A stretch of 64,000 nt of DNA from Mesorhizobium sp. WSM4313 (GCF_002294725.1 NZ_NSFT01000001.1:496001-560000), one strand, 5' to 3'; positions 48,770-60,232 are shown, counted from the stretch's first letter. Made by a program: numbers and translations. The notes: a model not told the origin generated them from the letters alone.

Positions 48770-50038
48770 TTAATGCAGATCGGTGATGTGCCCCGAAACA
48801 GGGGGATTGTGAGGCTGGAACATCCTGCCCCGCTCGGCGATCAGGATCATCAGCAGAGCCGCGACCGAGACGGTGCAGAAGCCGGCGGCCAGAGGCGTCA
48901 CCGTGCCGTTATAGGCCTGGCCGATCAGCGCGCCGATGATGGCGCCGAGGAAGGTCTGCATGAAGCCCAGGATGGACGCGGCGGTGCCGGCGAGCTCGCC
49001 GAGCGGCTCCATGGCCAAAGCGTTGAAATTCGCGCCAAGTCCGCCGAATGGCAGCATCGCGCCGGCAAAAAACGCGATGAAGAGCCAGAGCGGCATTTTC
49101 ATTTCGAGCGAGACGACGAGCCAGGCAAGGCTGATGCACAGGAAGACAAGCAGCGCGCCTTGCGATAGGCGGCGCATGCCGATCTGTCCGACCAGCCGCG
49201 AATTCAGATAGTTCGAGAAAGCCAGCACGCCGGCGACGCCGGCAAAAATCAGCGGGAACAATTCGCCGACATGGAAGATGTCGATATAGATCTGCTGGGC
49301 CGAGCTGATGAAGCCGAACATGGCCGCGAAGATGAAGGTGCTGGCAAAGGCGTAGCAAAGCGTGAGCCGGTTGGTGAGCACGATGCGGAAGCCGCCGGCG
49401 ACGGAGCTTACCGTCAGCGGCCGGCGATATTCCGGATGCAGCGTCTCGGGCAGGCGCAACAGAGCCCACGTCGACACGACCAGCGCACCGATGGCCATGG
49501 TCACGAAAATCCAGTGCCAACTGGCAAACAGCATGACGAACTGGCCGATGCCGGGCGCGACCACCGGAATTGCCATGAACACCATGAAGATCAGGGACAT
49601 CACCTCGGCCATGCGCCGCCCTTCGAACGTGTCGCGCACGATCGAGACGGCGATGACGCGGGTCGCCGCCGCGCCGAAGCCTTGTATCAGGCGGCAGGTG
49701 AGCAACAGGGCGAAACTCGGCGCGACGGCGGCGGCACCCGCGGCGGCGACATAGACGACCAGGCCGAAGACCAACGGCGCACGGCGCCCGAAGCGATCCG
49801 AAATGGGTCCGAAGAAAAGCTGTCCGCCGCCGAAGCCAAGCATATAGGCGGTGATGACATATTGGCGATGGTTCTCGCTCTCGACGCCGAGCGAGGCGCC
49901 GATCTGCTGAAGCGCCGGCAGCATGATGTCGATGGCCAGGGAGTTGAGCGCCATGAGCGCCGCGCAGAGCGCGATGAATTCCCAGCGCGGAATGGGCAAG
50001 CTTGTTGCCGATTGCTGCGCTGCTGCCTGCTTGTCCAC
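48770..50038 (-). CDS. MFS multidrug transporter, Bcr/CflA (DHA1) type
   Basis: A 422-residue inner-membrane exporter with about 12 hydrophobic segments. The loop after TM2 has GPISDRFGRRAPL, the MFS motif A, and the N-terminus ALNSLAIDIMLPALQQIG plus LLTCRLIQGFGAAATRVIAVSIVRD are typical of Bcr/CflA drug/H+ antiporters. Substrates cannot be predicted. It converges on the inositol phosphatase family gene. Confidence 0.9.
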   Translation of the reverse strand: MDKQAAAQQSATSLPIPRWEFIALCAALMALNSLAIDIMLPALQQIGASLGVESENHRQYVITAYMLGFGGGQLFFGPISDRFGRRAPLVFGLVVYVAAAGAAAVAPSFALLLTCRLIQGFGAAATRVIAVSIVRDTFEGRRMAEVMSLIFMVFMAIPVVAPGIGQFVMLFASWHWIFVTMAIGALVVSTWALLRLPETLHPEYRRPLTVSSVAGGFRIVLTNRLTLCYAFASTFIFAAMFGFISSAQQIYIDIFHVGELFPLIFAGVAGVLAFSNYLNSRLVGQIGMRRLSQGALLVFLCISLAWLVVSLEMKMPLWLFIAFFAGAMLPFGGLGANFNALAMEPLGELAGTAASILGFMQTFLGAIIGALIGQAYNGTVTPLAAGFCTVSVAALLMILIAERGRMFQPHNPPVSGHITDLH

Positions 50039-50064
50039 CGCGAAATCCGATTCTTCAAACGAAC

Positions 50065-50086
50065 ATGCGCCGGATTACCGGCGCAT
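50065..50086 (-). terminator. Hairpin downstream of grxD
   Basis: Perfect nine-base stem ATGCGCCGG/CCGGCGCAT with loop ATTA, followed on the reverse strand by GTTCGTTT. A second hairpin GTTCTCG/CGAGAAC lies at 50098-50115. Either may end the grxD transcript. Confidence 0.45.
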
Positions 50087-50181
50087 CCATTCGTCTCGTT
50101 CTCGAATCCGAGAACTACAATGCCGAGGTGGGGGCAGCCCCGGAAGCTAGTGTCCGCCGGCCGGTCGCCGACGCAATCCGA

Positions 50182-50517
50182 TCAGGCGGCGCCTTTGACG
50201 CTGACGCCCTTTTCGACCAGAAAGTCCTGCAATTCACCGGCTTGGAACATCTCGCGCACGATGTCGCAACCGCCGACGAATTCGCCCTTCACATAGAGCT
50301 GCGGGATGGTCGGCCAGTTGGAATAATCCTTGATGCCCTGGCGCAATTCGGCAGAGTCGAGCACGTTGACGCCTTTGTAGTCGGCCCCGATATAATCGAG
50401 GATCTGCACCACCTGTCCGGAGAACCCGCATTGCGGGAAGCCGGGTGTGCCCTTCATGAAGAGCACGACGTCGTTGCTCTTCACTTCATTATCGATGTAG
50501 TCGTTGATGCCGGTCAT
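50182..50517 (-). CDS. grxD: Monothiol glutaredoxin (CGFS type)
   Basis: A 111-residue Grx4-type glutaredoxin that binds a [2Fe-2S] cluster with glutathione and partners with BolA. The CGFS motif starts at Cys30 in [36 protein letters not shown] follows with the cis-Pro and the glutathione-binding Gly-Gly-Cys-Asp. AAAGGA precedes the ATG at 50517. bolA lies nearby (51592-51825) but a rightward DJ-1/PfpI gene is placed between them. Confidence 0.95.
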   Translation of the reverse strand: MTGINDYIDNEVKSNDVVLFMKGTPGFPQCGFSGQVVQILDYIGADYKGVNVLDSAELRQGIKDYSNWPTIPQLYVKGEFVGGCDIVREMFQAGELQDFLVEKGVSVKGAA

Positions 50518-50822
50518 GAACAATCCTTTCATGCCTGTGGGAGTCAGGCTCGAAGCATGTCCTTCAAATAAACCCATAGGTTGGCTGAAACAAGACGTTA
50601 GCCGTGACGCTGGCCCAATGGCGCAAAAGTCGGCGCGGTTTGGGCCAAACCGAGTGACGGTGGATTCGTAGTGATGAATCTGAGCTTGGTGCCCGACGCG
50701 GAAGACGTCTCCCGGCCCAGATCTGCCCCCTCGGAGCTGTGACCCGTTGCGCATATCTTCACCAAGCGCGATGATCTCCACTGCGCCAAGCCGGCGTGTG
50801 GGCATTTGGAGGCGAATGCGGC

Positions 50823-51551
50823 ATGTCCGGTTTCGATATCGGCCTCGTGATCTTCCCTGGAATCACGCAACTCGACTTTACTGGCCCGTTTGAAGTCTTG
50901 AGCCGGCTTGGAACGCCTGCCTCGATCTCTGCCGCCAGCAAGTTCCCTCAATCGAGAACCCACGTTGTCGCGAAGACCATGCTACCGGTTTCGAGCGACC
51001 GCGGTCTCGGCATCATGCCCACCTGCACGTTTCAGAGCTGTCCCCCGCTAGACCTGATTTGCCTGCCCGGTGGCGCAGGCGTTGTGGAAGCTCTCGCCGA
51101 TTTCGAGACGGTCGACTTCATTCGCCGCCAGGGCGAGCAGGCAGAATATGTAACCTCCGTTTGCATGGGCGCCTTTCTTCTTGGTGCAGCCGGGTTGTTG
51201 AAGGGACGTAGGGCTGCGACACATTGGGCCTACGTCGATCTGCTCCCCTTGGTCGGCGCCAGTCACGAAAAGGGGCGGGTAGTGCGCGACGGCAATGTCT
51301 TCACCTCGGGCGGCGTCACTTCGGGGATTGACTTCGCATTCCGCATCGTCGCCGAACTTGCTGGACCGGAGGTCGCGCAAGCCATCCAACTCGGGATCGA
51401 GTACGACCCGTCTCCTCCCTTTGATTCAGGTCACCCTGACAAGGCATCCGAGGCGGCCATCGCGCTCATGGTTCAACGCAACGAAAAGGCCTACACGGGG
51501 ATTCGCGAAGGACTCAAAAAATTGGTCATCCCCGGCAAATTTCCGCGCTAA
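50823..51551 (+). CDS. DJ-1/PfpI family protein (isonitrile hydratase-like)
   Basis: A 242-residue protein with a class I glutaminase-like fold. The nucleophile Cys114 is in [17 protein letters not shown], and an Asp in [16 protein letters not shown] (Asp18) matches the isonitrile hydratase group. THWAYVDLL is also conserved. No helix-turn-helix domain is present, unlike GlxA-type regulators. GGAGG lies upstream of the ATG at 50823. It is on the opposite strand from grxD and bolA, which suggests a later insertion. Confidence 0.85.
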   Translation: MSGFDIGLVIFPGITQLDFTGPFEVLSRLGTPASISAASKFPQSRTHVVAKTMLPVSSDRGLGIMPTCTFQSCPPLDLICLPGGAGVVEALADFETVDFIRRQGEQAEYVTSVCMGAFLLGAAGLLKGRRAATHWAYVDLLPLVGASHEKGRVVRDGNVFTSGGVTSGIDFAFRIVAELAGPEVAQAIQLGIEYDPSPPFDSGHPDKASEAAIALMVQRNEKAYTGIREGLKKLVIPGKFPR

Positions 51552-51591
51552 GGGACCTACAACTCCAATACGAGCCGTCAGATTTCAAGCA

Positions 51592-51825
51592 CTAGTCGGG
51601 AACGCTGGTCTGCAGCGCCAGAGCATGCAGGACACCGCCCATCTTGCCCTTCAGCGCGTCATAGACCATCTGGTGCTGCTGGACGCGGCTTTTGCCCCGG
51701 AAACTCTCGGCCACCACTTCGGCCGCATAATGATCGCCGTCGCCGGCCAGGTCGCGGATCGTCACCTTGGCGTCGGGAATGCCTTCCTTGATCAGTTTTT
51801 CGATGTCGTGGGCATCCATTGCCAT
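51592..51825 (-). CDS. bolA: BolA family protein
   Basis: A 77-residue BolA/YrbA-type protein, a partner of CGFS glutaredoxins in Fe-S trafficking. The core reads IKEGIPDAKVTIRDLAGDGDHYAAEVV, then FRGKSRVQQHQMVYDALKGKMGG, which carries the conserved His used in cluster binding. AGGA precedes the ATG at 51825; an upstream ATG at 51843 is less likely. It lies between the DJ-1 gene and a membrane protein gene, downstream of purL. Confidence 0.93.
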   Translation of the reverse strand: MAMDAHDIEKLIKEGIPDAKVTIRDLAGDGDHYAAEVVAESFRGKSRVQQHQMVYDALKGKMGGVLHALALQTSVPD

Positions 51826-51926
51826 GGCAAAATCCTGTTTCAAGCGGGCAGGCTGTGTGGTGTGACTCGGGGTGAGCCTAGAACCTTTCCAGCCGGGATT
51901 GAAGCCGTTCCGTCGCAGGAGGAAGC

Positions 51927-52475
51927 CTAGGAATTATCCTGGCTCGGATGAACCACGCCGTCCTCGCTGATGTCATCGCGCGTCGAATAGGCGCGACCGA
52001 GGCTGAAGACCAGCACGTAGAGCGGGGCGTTGACCAGCAGGCCGATGATGGGAAGATAGCTCGTCATCCGCCATGCGGTTGAGAAGAAGGCCTGACCGTA
52101 GCCGTCGCAGATCAAGGACGAGCCATAGTCCCAAACCGCCGCGACCACGGCGGCGACGGCAAAGAGCTTGATGCAGGTTGCGATGTGCCTTGCCCGCGCC
52201 GGCTCCGGAGAAAGCCTGTTCCACAGCACGAGGCAGGCGATTGGAACTGCGTAGATCAGGGTCTGCACGATGAGCATCGGCAGCGTGCCGTTTGCCGCCG
52301 CCAGGAACTCGGCGCGGGTTTCCAGCCGCTGGCAGACCTCGCTCGAGGTCGTCGACAGCAGGAACAGGACGAACGGTCCGAGAAACCAGAAGAAGAACAG
52401 AGACGGCCAGAAGACGACTGCGACCAGCGCCCTGGCGGTTAATTCATGTCGCATAAAAAAGGATTTATGCGACAT
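51927..52475 (-). CDS. Hypothetical membrane protein
   Basis: A 182-residue protein (175 if the internal ATG at 52454 is used) with four or five hydrophobic segments (for example VAVVFWPSLFFFWFLGPFVLFLL and LFAVAAVVAAVW). A perfect 13-base palindrome at 52445-52476 overlaps the start region, so the start is unclear. I do not recognise a family. It lies between bolA and purL on the same strand. Confidence 0.7.
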   Translation of the reverse strand: MSHKSFFMRHELTARALVAVVFWPSLFFFWFLGPFVLFLLSTTSSEVCQRLETRAEFLAAANGTLPMLIVQTLIYAVPIACLVLWNRLSPEPARARHIATCIKLFAVAAVVAAVWDYGSSLICDGYGQAFFSTAWRMTSYLPIIGLLVNAPLYVLVFSLGRAYSTRDDISEDGVVHPSQDNS

Positions 52476-52476
52476 G
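52445..52476. repeat. Perfect 13-bp inverted repeat over a start codon
   Basis: CATGTCGCATAAA and TTTATGCGACATG with a six-base spacer. It spans both candidate start codons (52475 and 52454) of the membrane-protein gene. Confidence 0.85.
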
Positions 52477-52500
52477 AGTTAAGCCTTTTGTTTTTGTCGT

Positions 52501-52549
52501 AAGCATGTCTTTTTCCCGAAACCGCTGCACACTTTCGGGAGACATGCTT
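52501..52549. repeat. Palindromic intergenic repeat, AACCGCTGCACACTT core
   Basis: Perfect 10-base outer stem AAGCATGTCT/AGACATGCTT with inner CCCGAAA/TTTCGGG stem and the shared core. It lies just downstream of purL. Confidence 0.85.
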
Positions 52550-52553
52550 CTGG

Positions 52554-54785
<2,232 letters not shown>

Positions 54786-54873
54786 GAGCGGCGAGTTTTG
54801 TCCGTGGAAGAGGGGAGTTCTTTGAGTCTCCTCTTATCGCAAGCTTTCGCGCGATACACCCCCACCGGATGAC

Positions 54874-54915
54874 GAAAAAAGCCGGAAAACGGCCCCTGCC
54901 GGCGGAGGCCAGGGC
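54874..54915 (-). terminator. Terminator of the MocR gene
   Basis: On the reverse strand GGCCCTGGCC and a partner GGCAGGGGCC form an imperfect stem followed by GTTTTCCGGCTTTTTT. Confidence 0.45.
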
Positions 54916-54934
54916 CTAGAGCTCGCCAGCTTGA

Positions 54935-56344
54935 TCAGGAAAAACTGTCGTAGCCGGCGCGGCCTTCGTCGAGCAGGCGGCGGATGACGGCGACGCCGCC
55001 GGCGACATCCGAGCTTTGCCGCGGCTGCGACACGCCAAAGCGCACGCCGTGAAAGACCTGCTCGGAGCGGCCGGCCTTGAACTCGTCCTCGTCGTCGATG
55101 AGCACGCCTTGCGCCAGGCAGGCGTTCTTGAAAGTGCCGGACAGCCACGGGTCCGGCAAGGTCAGCCAGACGAAGGGCACGTTGTCCCGCGCCTTGAAAT
55201 CAAAACCCGCCAGCACTTCGCGCACGATGGCGAGGCGCGCCTGGATTTCGCCAATGCAGCGCTTGCGGATCTCGCCCGCCTGGCCCGACATCACCAGCCT
55301 CGTGCCGACCTCGGCCAGCAGAAAGGGCAGGCCGCCGGTCATCATCTTGTGCGCGACACGGATGCGGTGGCGATAGGCCGGTGGGCAGGAAAGCCAGCCG
55401 CCGCGCACGCCTGCCGCGACCGACTTTGACAGGCCGCCGGCGACGATCGTGCGCTCGGGCGCGTATTCGGCCAGCAGCGGTGTCGGGTCGTCGGTGAGTT
55501 CGCCGTAAAGATCGTCCTCGATCAGCGCGACATTGTACTCACGCGCGATCTTGGCGATCGCCTGCCGCCGCTCCGCCGACAACGTCACCAGCGTCGGGTT
55601 CTTAGCGGTCGGCATCAGGAACATCAGCTTTGGATGTTTCTGAGCGCAGACGCGCTCGAAATCATCCGGGTCGATACCGCCCTCATCAGTCAAAACCAGC
55701 GCCGTGCGGCGGCCGATCAGCCCGGCGCTGCGCGCGATCTGCGAATAGGTTAGGTGCTCGAAGACCACGTAGTCGCCGGGCATGGTCAGCGCCGCGATCG
55801 CCGCCATGACCGCAGCATGGGTGCCCAGCGTCGGCACGATCGAATCGAGCGAGGGGCGGAAGGCATTGCGCGCCAGCCAGCGGCTGCCTGCCTCATACCA
55901 GCGTTCGGGAAAATCCCGCGTATAGCTCGAAATGTCGTGCGGATGCTCCTGCGCCGTGCGTGCCAGCATGTCGGCTATCACCGCGCCCTGGCCGACATCG
56001 GGCGCGGCGGTGCTGTCGAAGCGCAGCTTGCCGCTCGGCGCGTCGATGGGGCGCGTGCCCTGGATGGCCGGTTCCAAATCCGGCTTCGGGTCTGCGGCGC
56101 GCTGGCCGAGCACATAGGTGCCGCGGCCGACCTCGCCGCTGACCAGACCGCGCTCGCGCAGCAGCTGATAGGCCCTGCCGATGGTGCCGACGGTCGTGCC
56201 GATGTCGTAGGCGAGGTCGCGTTGCGGCGGCAGTTTTGCACCGGCGTCGATAACGCCCTTGTCGATATCTGACTCAATGCTGTCAGCAAGGCGCTGATAG
56301 AGCGGACCGGAGCCAGAGGAAAGATCGGGGAGCCAATTTGTCAT
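54935..56344 (-). CDS. MocR-family regulator (GntR HTH plus aminotransferase-like domain)
   Basis: A 469-residue PLP-binding transcription factor. Residues about 12-75 are a GntR winged helix (PLYQRLADSIESDIDKGVIDAGAKLPPQRDLAYDIG) and residues about 100-460 a class I aminotransferase domain with IEDDLYGELTDDP and GGLSKSVAAGVRGGWL, which carries the PLP Lys. Such proteins control vitamin B6 or amino-acid genes. The divergent DUF1127 gene overlaps its start. Its own target is not known. Confidence 0.9.
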   Translation of the reverse strand: MTNWLPDLSSGSGPLYQRLADSIESDIDKGVIDAGAKLPPQRDLAYDIGTTVGTIGRAYQLLRERGLVSGEVGRGTYVLGQRAADPKPDLEPAIQGTRPIDAPSGKLRFDSTAAPDVGQGAVIADMLARTAQEHPHDISSYTRDFPERWYEAGSRWLARNAFRPSLDSIVPTLGTHAAVMAAIAALTMPGDYVVFEHLTYSQIARSAGLIGRRTALVLTDEGGIDPDDFERVCAQKHPKLMFLMPTAKNPTLVTLSAERRQAIAKIAREYNVALIEDDLYGELTDDPTPLLAEYAPERTIVAGGLSKSVAAGVRGGWLSCPPAYRHRIRVAHKMMTGGLPFLLAEVGTRLVMSGQAGEIRKRCIGEIQARLAIVREVLAGFDFKARDNVPFVWLTLPDPWLSGTFKNACLAQGVLIDDEDEFKAGRSEQVFHGVRFGVSQPRQSSDVAGGVAVIRRLLDEGRAGYDSFS

Positions 56345-56353
56345 GGTGACAAT

Positions 56354-56390
56354 TTTCTATATTGCACCGCGCGATGAGTCAATTCATATC
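56354..56390. promoter_or_regulatory. Overlapping divergent promoters of the MocR and DUF1127 genes
   Basis: Rightward: TTGCAC (56362-56367), 17 bases, CATATC (56385-56390). Leftward, on the reverse strand: TTGACT (56382-56377), 17 bases, TAGAAA (56359-56354). The elements interlock, so occupancy by one regulator could affect both. The leftward transcript would start almost at the MocR ATG, giving a very short or absent leader. Confidence 0.5.
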
Positions 56391-56429
56391 AATCTCGCGA
56401 TTGGGAAGGTACAATCGGAACAAGGCAGA

Positions 56430-56684
56430 ATGACAATGGATACAATCGAGACAATTCGCTATGCTCGCCCGATTTCTGGCGCGCAGGTCGATCCCTTGGC
56501 CCATCGTGGCTTCGTCGGCCGCACGGCGGTTGTGCTCCGTTCCCTCGTAAGGCAGATCGACCGGATGCTGGAGCGCAGGCGCGGCCGCCTCGCGCTCATG
56601 GAGATGACGGACGAGCAGCTCAAGGATATCGGCGTCTCGCGCTGCGACGCCCATCGCGAAGGCATCAGGCCATTTTGGGAATGA
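56430..56684 (+). CDS. DUF1127 domain protein
   Basis: An 84-residue protein with a C-terminal DUF1127 (YjiS-like) helix-turn-helix-sized domain: RLALMEMTDEQLKDIGVSRCDAHREGIRPFW. Some rhizobial DUF1127 proteins bind RNA and affect carbon or phosphate metabolism. AAGG precedes the ATG at 56430. The longer frame from 56343 would overlap the MocR start, and its N-terminal part looks non-coding. Confidence 0.8.
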   Translation: MTMDTIETIRYARPISGAQVDPLAHRGFVGRTAVVLRSLVRQIDRMLERRRGRLALMEMTDEQLKDIGVSRCDAHREGIRPFWE

Positions 56685-56688
56685 TGGT

Positions 56689-57339
56689 CTATCTTCGGGT
56701 TACGGGCTTTCTTCGCAACCGGCCGATACCGTGATCGACAAGCACGGCGAGCACGCTCAATGCGATGAACAGGGCCGTGACGCCAAGCGCCGAAACGGCA
56801 ACGTTGGCGGCGCCGTTCTTGGCGACGTCGAGGAATGGGTAGGGTACTTCGCCGGCGAAGGGCGCGCGTACCAGCGCGTAGGCGAGATAGGCGACCGGAT
56901 AGATCATCCACCAGGCGATCTCGCTCCACTGCCGCCTGCCATCGGCGCCCGCCACCAGCCACCACAGCACGAACAGCGCCGGCGTCACATAGTGCAAGAG
57001 GACGTCGCAGAGCAGGAACAAACCCCGCGGCTGCCAGAGCTTCGCCAGGACTGTGGTGTAGACGATGAAAACCAAAGTTATGGCCACGGCGACGCCAGTC
57101 CGCGTCCGCGGTCCGGCAAAGGCCGGGAACCAGGCATAGCCGGCGGGTGACAGCAGCGAGGCGTGCACCATCACAGCGGCGATGTTGGTCAGGACGGTGA
57201 AGAAGCTGAAATAGAAGACGATCGAGCTGAGCAGGCCGCGGCCTGCGGCCATCGATGCCGGGATAGTGATGGCGAATTGCAGAACAAGCGCAATCAGCCC
57301 GACAGCCAATCCCGCGGTCTGCAGGAACCGGGCCATCAC
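56689..57339 (-). CDS. Pr6Pr family membrane protein
   Basis: A 216-residue integral membrane protein with about six hydrophobic segments. The pattern FSFFTVLTNIAAVMVHASLL, LLHYVTPALFVLWWLV and WWMIYPVAYLAYALVRAPFAG is typical of the Pr6Pr (FAR-17a/AIG1-like) group; the conserved His in LHYVTP may be functional. Function in bacteria is unknown. It is convergent with the DUF1127 gene and begins four bases after the lipoprotein gene region. Confidence 0.8.
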   Translation of the reverse strand: MMARFLQTAGLAVGLIALVLQFAITIPASMAAGRGLLSSIVFYFSFFTVLTNIAAVMVHASLLSPAGYAWFPAFAGPRTRTGVAVAITLVFIVYTTVLAKLWQPRGLFLLCDVLLHYVTPALFVLWWLVAGADGRRQWSEIAWWMIYPVAYLAYALVRAPFAGEVPYPFLDVAKNGAANVAVSALGVTALFIALSVLAVLVDHGIGRLRRKPVTRR

Positions 57340-57343
57340 AACT

Positions 57344-57754
57344 TCAGGCGGCAGCCGCGCAGGACGGATTGCCGGCCTGCCAGCGGGCGATATCGGAACT
57401 GATGCGCGCGCCGAGCGGCTCGTTCATCAGCGGGCCAAAGGCGTCGACGCGGTTGGAACTGCCCTGCGCCTGCACGACCAGCAGCGGCTTGCCGCCATAA
57501 TGCTTGGCGGGCACCAGCAGGAAGCGCGGCGTGCCGCTGTAGGAATTGAGCTCATTGGCCATCTGGTAGGGCTTGAAGGCCGGGTCCTTGCTGGCGATCC
57601 AGCATTTGTGCGCAGCGATGGCAACCTGTTCCATGGCGAGCAGCGAGGCGCTCTTGCCTGAGGGAACCGGCGTGGTCTTGGGGCTGGACTGGCAAGAAGC
57701 CAAGGCAAGCCCGGTGGCGGCCAGGAGAGCAAGGCGAGCAATCGTCAGTCTCAT
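57344..57754 (-). CDS. Putative lipoprotein
   Basis: A 136-residue exported protein with a lipoprotein signal (LLAATGLALASCQS; the Cys at about residue 21 follows LALAS). The mature part has AHKCWIASKDPAFKPYQMANELNSYSG and NPSCAAAA at the end; the two remaining Cys could form a disulfide. I do not recognise the family. It ends five bases before the Pr6Pr start. Confidence 0.75.
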   Translation of the reverse strand: MRLTIARLALLAATGLALASCQSSPKTTPVPSGKSASLLAMEQVAIAAHKCWIASKDPAFKPYQMANELNSYSGTPRFLLVPAKHYGGKPLLVVQAQGSSNRVDAFGPLMNEPLGARISSDIARWQAGNPSCAAAA

Positions 57755-57793
57755 GGTCAGTCCGCCCCCGCGTTCCGATAGGATGTTAAAGGA

Positions 57794-58462
57794 TCAGGCA
57801 GCGATGCCGAGCGCGCTTTGGAAAAGCGCCCGTCCGTCCTCGCCGCCATGCGCCGCCTCGATCAGGTTTTCCGGATGCGGCATCAGGCCGAGCACATTGC
57901 CCTTGTCGTTGACGATGCCGGCAATGTCGTTGATCGAGCCGTTGGGGTTGGTGTTTTCCGCATAGCGGAACACCACCTGGCCTTCGCCTTCGAGCCGGGC
58001 AAGCGTCTCGGCATCGGCGAAATAGTTGCCGTCATGATGCGCCACCGGCGAGCGGATCACCTGTCCGGGCTGGTAGCCGCGGGTGAACATGGTGTTGGCG
58101 TTGGCGATCTCGAGCTTCACCTGCCGGCAGACGAATTTCAGCGAGGCGTTGCGCATCAGGGCGCCGGGCAGCAGTCCCGCCTCGACCAGAATCTGGAAGC
58201 CGTTGCAGACGCCGATAACGGTCACGCCCTTGGCCGCCTTTTCGGCGACCGCTCGCATCACCGGCATGCGCGCCGCGATGGCGCCGCAGCGCAGATAGTC
58301 GCCGAAGGAGAAGCCGCCCGGGATAGCGATCAGGTCGACATCGGGGATTTCTGTGTCGGTCTGCCAGACGGTCGCCGGCGCCTGGCCGGAAATCTTGGTC
58401 AGCGCCGCGATCATGTCGCGGTCGCGGTTGAGGCCAGGCAGAAGGACGACGGCTGATTTCAT
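57794..58462 (-). CDS. purQ: Phosphoribosylformylglycinamidine synthase subunit PurQ (glutaminase)
   Basis: A 222-residue class I glutamine amidotransferase that supplies ammonia to PurL. The nucleophile Cys is in [18 protein letters not shown], and the His/Glu pair near the end lies in [21 protein letters not shown] precedes the ATG at 58462, two bases after the purS stop. Confidence 0.97.
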   Translation of the reverse strand: MKSAVVLLPGLNRDRDMIAALTKISGQAPATVWQTDTEIPDVDLIAIPGGFSFGDYLRCGAIAARMPVMRAVAEKAAKGVTVIGVCNGFQILVEAGLLPGALMRNASLKFVCRQVKLEIANANTMFTRGYQPGQVIRSPVAHHDGNYFADAETLARLEGEGQVVFRYAENTNPNGSINDIAGIVNDKGNVLGLMPHPENLIEAAHGGEDGRALFQSALGIAA

Positions 58463-58464
58463 TG

Positions 58465-58704
58465 TCAGGCGATCTCCACCGCGTAGTTTTCGATAACCGT
58501 GTTCGCCAGAAGCTTGTCGCACATGGCCTTTAGGTCGGCTTCGGCCTTGGCCTTGTCGGTTCCGGCGAGTTCGATGTCGAACACCTTGCCCTGCCGCACT
58601 TGGCCGACGCCGTCGAAGCCCAGCCCGGAGAGCGCGTGCTCGATCGCCTTGCCCTGCGGGTCGAGGACGCCGTTCTTGAGGGTCACGGTGATACGGGCTT
58701 TCAT
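58465..58704 (-). CDS. purS: Phosphoribosylformylglycinamidine synthase subunit PurS
   Basis: A 79-residue bridge subunit that joins PurL and PurQ. It begins [18 protein letters not shown] and contains [15 protein letters not shown] and [17 protein letters not shown], typical of the family. AGGAG precedes the ATG. Confidence 0.95.
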   Translation of the reverse strand: MKARITVTLKNGVLDPQGKAIEHALSGLGFDGVGQVRQGKVFDIELAGTDKAKAEADLKAMCDKLLANTVIENYAVEIA

Positions 58705-58768
58705 CGATGCTCCTGGGCAGATCGTCGTTTGGGAAAGGCCTGCCATTGTCCGGCAGGCCCGTCAATGT

Positions 58769-59563
58769 TCAGTGCTTCAGGCCCTTGGGCGCCTCGGAAG
58801 AGGCGACGAGCACGGGGCCCGTGGGGCGCGGCGGCTCGTTCTCGTTGATGATGCCGAGACGGCGGGCAACTTCCTGATAGGCTTCGACCAGACCGCCCAT
58901 GTCGCGGCGGAAACGGTCCTTGTCGAGCTTGTCCTGGGTGGCGACGTCCCACAGCCTGCAGGAATCCGGCGAGATCTCGTCGGCGACGACGATGCGCATC
59001 ATGTCGCCCTCGAACAGGCGGCCGCATTCGATCTTGAAGTCGACCAGCTGGATGCCGACGCCGAGGAACAGGCCGGACAGGAAGTCGTTGACGCGGATGG
59101 CCAAAGCCATGATGTCGTCGATTTCCTGGGGGCTTGCCCAGCCGAAGGCGGTGATGTGCTCTTCCGACACCATCGGGTCGTCGAGCGCGTCGGCCTTGTA
59201 GTAGAATTCGATGATCGAGCGCGGCAGCACCGTGCCTTCCTCGATGCCGAGGCGCTTGGATAGCGAGCCGGCGGCGACATTGCGAACCACGACCTCGAGC
59301 GGGATGATCTCGACTTCCTTGATCAACTGCTCGCGCATGTTGAGCCGGCGGATGAAATGGGTGGGGATGCCCATCCGGTTCAAGTGGTTGAAGATGTGCT
59401 CGGAAATGCGGTTGTTGAGCACGCCCTTGCCATCGACCACTTCATGCTTCTTCTTGTTGAAAGCGGTGGCATCGTCCTTGAAAAACTGGATCAGCGTCCC
59501 CGGCTCAGGGCCCTCATAGAGGATCTTGGCCTTGCCTTCGTAAATGCGGCGGCGATTTTTCAT
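58769..59563 (-). CDS. purC: SAICAR synthetase
   Basis: A 264-residue enzyme that joins CAIR and aspartate. It has [45 protein letters not shown], and [21 protein letters not shown]. It precedes purS and purQ on the same strand, so the three probably form one operon. Confidence 0.97.
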   Translation of the reverse strand: MKNRRRIYEGKAKILYEGPEPGTLIQFFKDDATAFNKKKHEVVDGKGVLNNRISEHIFNHLNRMGIPTHFIRRLNMREQLIKEVEIIPLEVVVRNVAAGSLSKRLGIEEGTVLPRSIIEFYYKADALDDPMVSEEHITAFGWASPQEIDDIMALAIRVNDFLSGLFLGVGIQLVDFKIECGRLFEGDMMRIVVADEISPDSCRLWDVATQDKLDKDRFRRDMGGLVEAYQEVARRLGIINENEPPRPTGPVLVASSEAPKGLKH

Positions 59564-59837
59564 TTGATTTTTTCTCTGGATCTGCGGGCAAGCGGCGAGT
59601 GACCGGTTCCTGCCCGTCTGCCTAAATTAGTATGGCGAAGGCGGCGTTCAATGCCGGTGTTATCGCAATCGTCTTGTTTGCTCAATCGGCAAATCCCGCG
59701 AATCAACCGCTTTCGGGACTGAAATGCCGCAGCGCAGCATGCGACGAAGCATATTGACCGGCCCGCGGCCTTTTGGTTTGTGCTTGCCCACCACACATAT
59801 TCACCGCCAAGCGAATCGGATTGATCGGAGGGACGTT

Positions 59838-60158
59838 ATGAGCAGCATGAAAGACCGCGAAGAGGGTTTTGAGCGCAAATTCGCCTTCGACGAGGAGCTT
59901 CGCTTCAAGGCCGCGGCGCGCCGCAACAAGGCGCTTGGCCTTTGGGCCGCCGAGAAACTGGGCAAATCCGGCGCCGATGCCGAAGCCTATGCCAAGGAAG
60001 TGGTGGTCTCCGATATCGAGGAAGCGGGCGACCACGATGTTTTCCGCAAGATACGCACGGATTTTGACGCGGCCGGCGTCGCCCAGTCCGACCATCAGAT
60101 CCGCCGCACCATGGACGAGCTGATGGCGCAGGCGATCGAGGAGATCAAGAACAGCTGA
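59838..60158 (+). CDS. F1-ATPase inhibitor zeta subunit (DUF1476)
   Basis: A 106-residue alphaproteobacterial inhibitor of the F1FO-ATPase, with MKDREEGFERKFAFDEELRFK at the N-terminus (the inhibitory part) and AAARRNKALGLWAAEKLG in the middle. GGAGG precedes the ATG at 59838. It is divergent from purC and has a terminator at 60318-60348. Confidence 0.93.
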   Translation: MSSMKDREEGFERKFAFDEELRFKAAARRNKALGLWAAEKLGKSGADAEAYAKEVVVSDIEEAGDHDVFRKIRTDFDAAGVAQSDHQIRRTMDELMAQAIEEIKNS

Positions 60159-60170
60159 GGCTGTGCGGAC

Positions 60171-60211
60171 ATGGTGTCGTCCGAGAACCGCTTCGCGCTT
60201 TTCGGCATCAT
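60171..60211. repeat. Palindromic intergenic repeat, degenerate copy
   Basis: ATGGTGTCG/CGGCATCAT termini (seven of nine pairs) with core AACCGCTTCGCGCTTTT. It directly precedes a second palindrome. Confidence 0.72.
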
Positions 60212-60232
60212 TCTCTATCTCTTTGTTTTTAC

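Noticed and set aside
50598..50963. Leftward small gene opposite the DJ-1 start region
   Set aside because: No motif, no ribosome site, and it overlaps the well-supported start of the DJ-1/PfpI gene.
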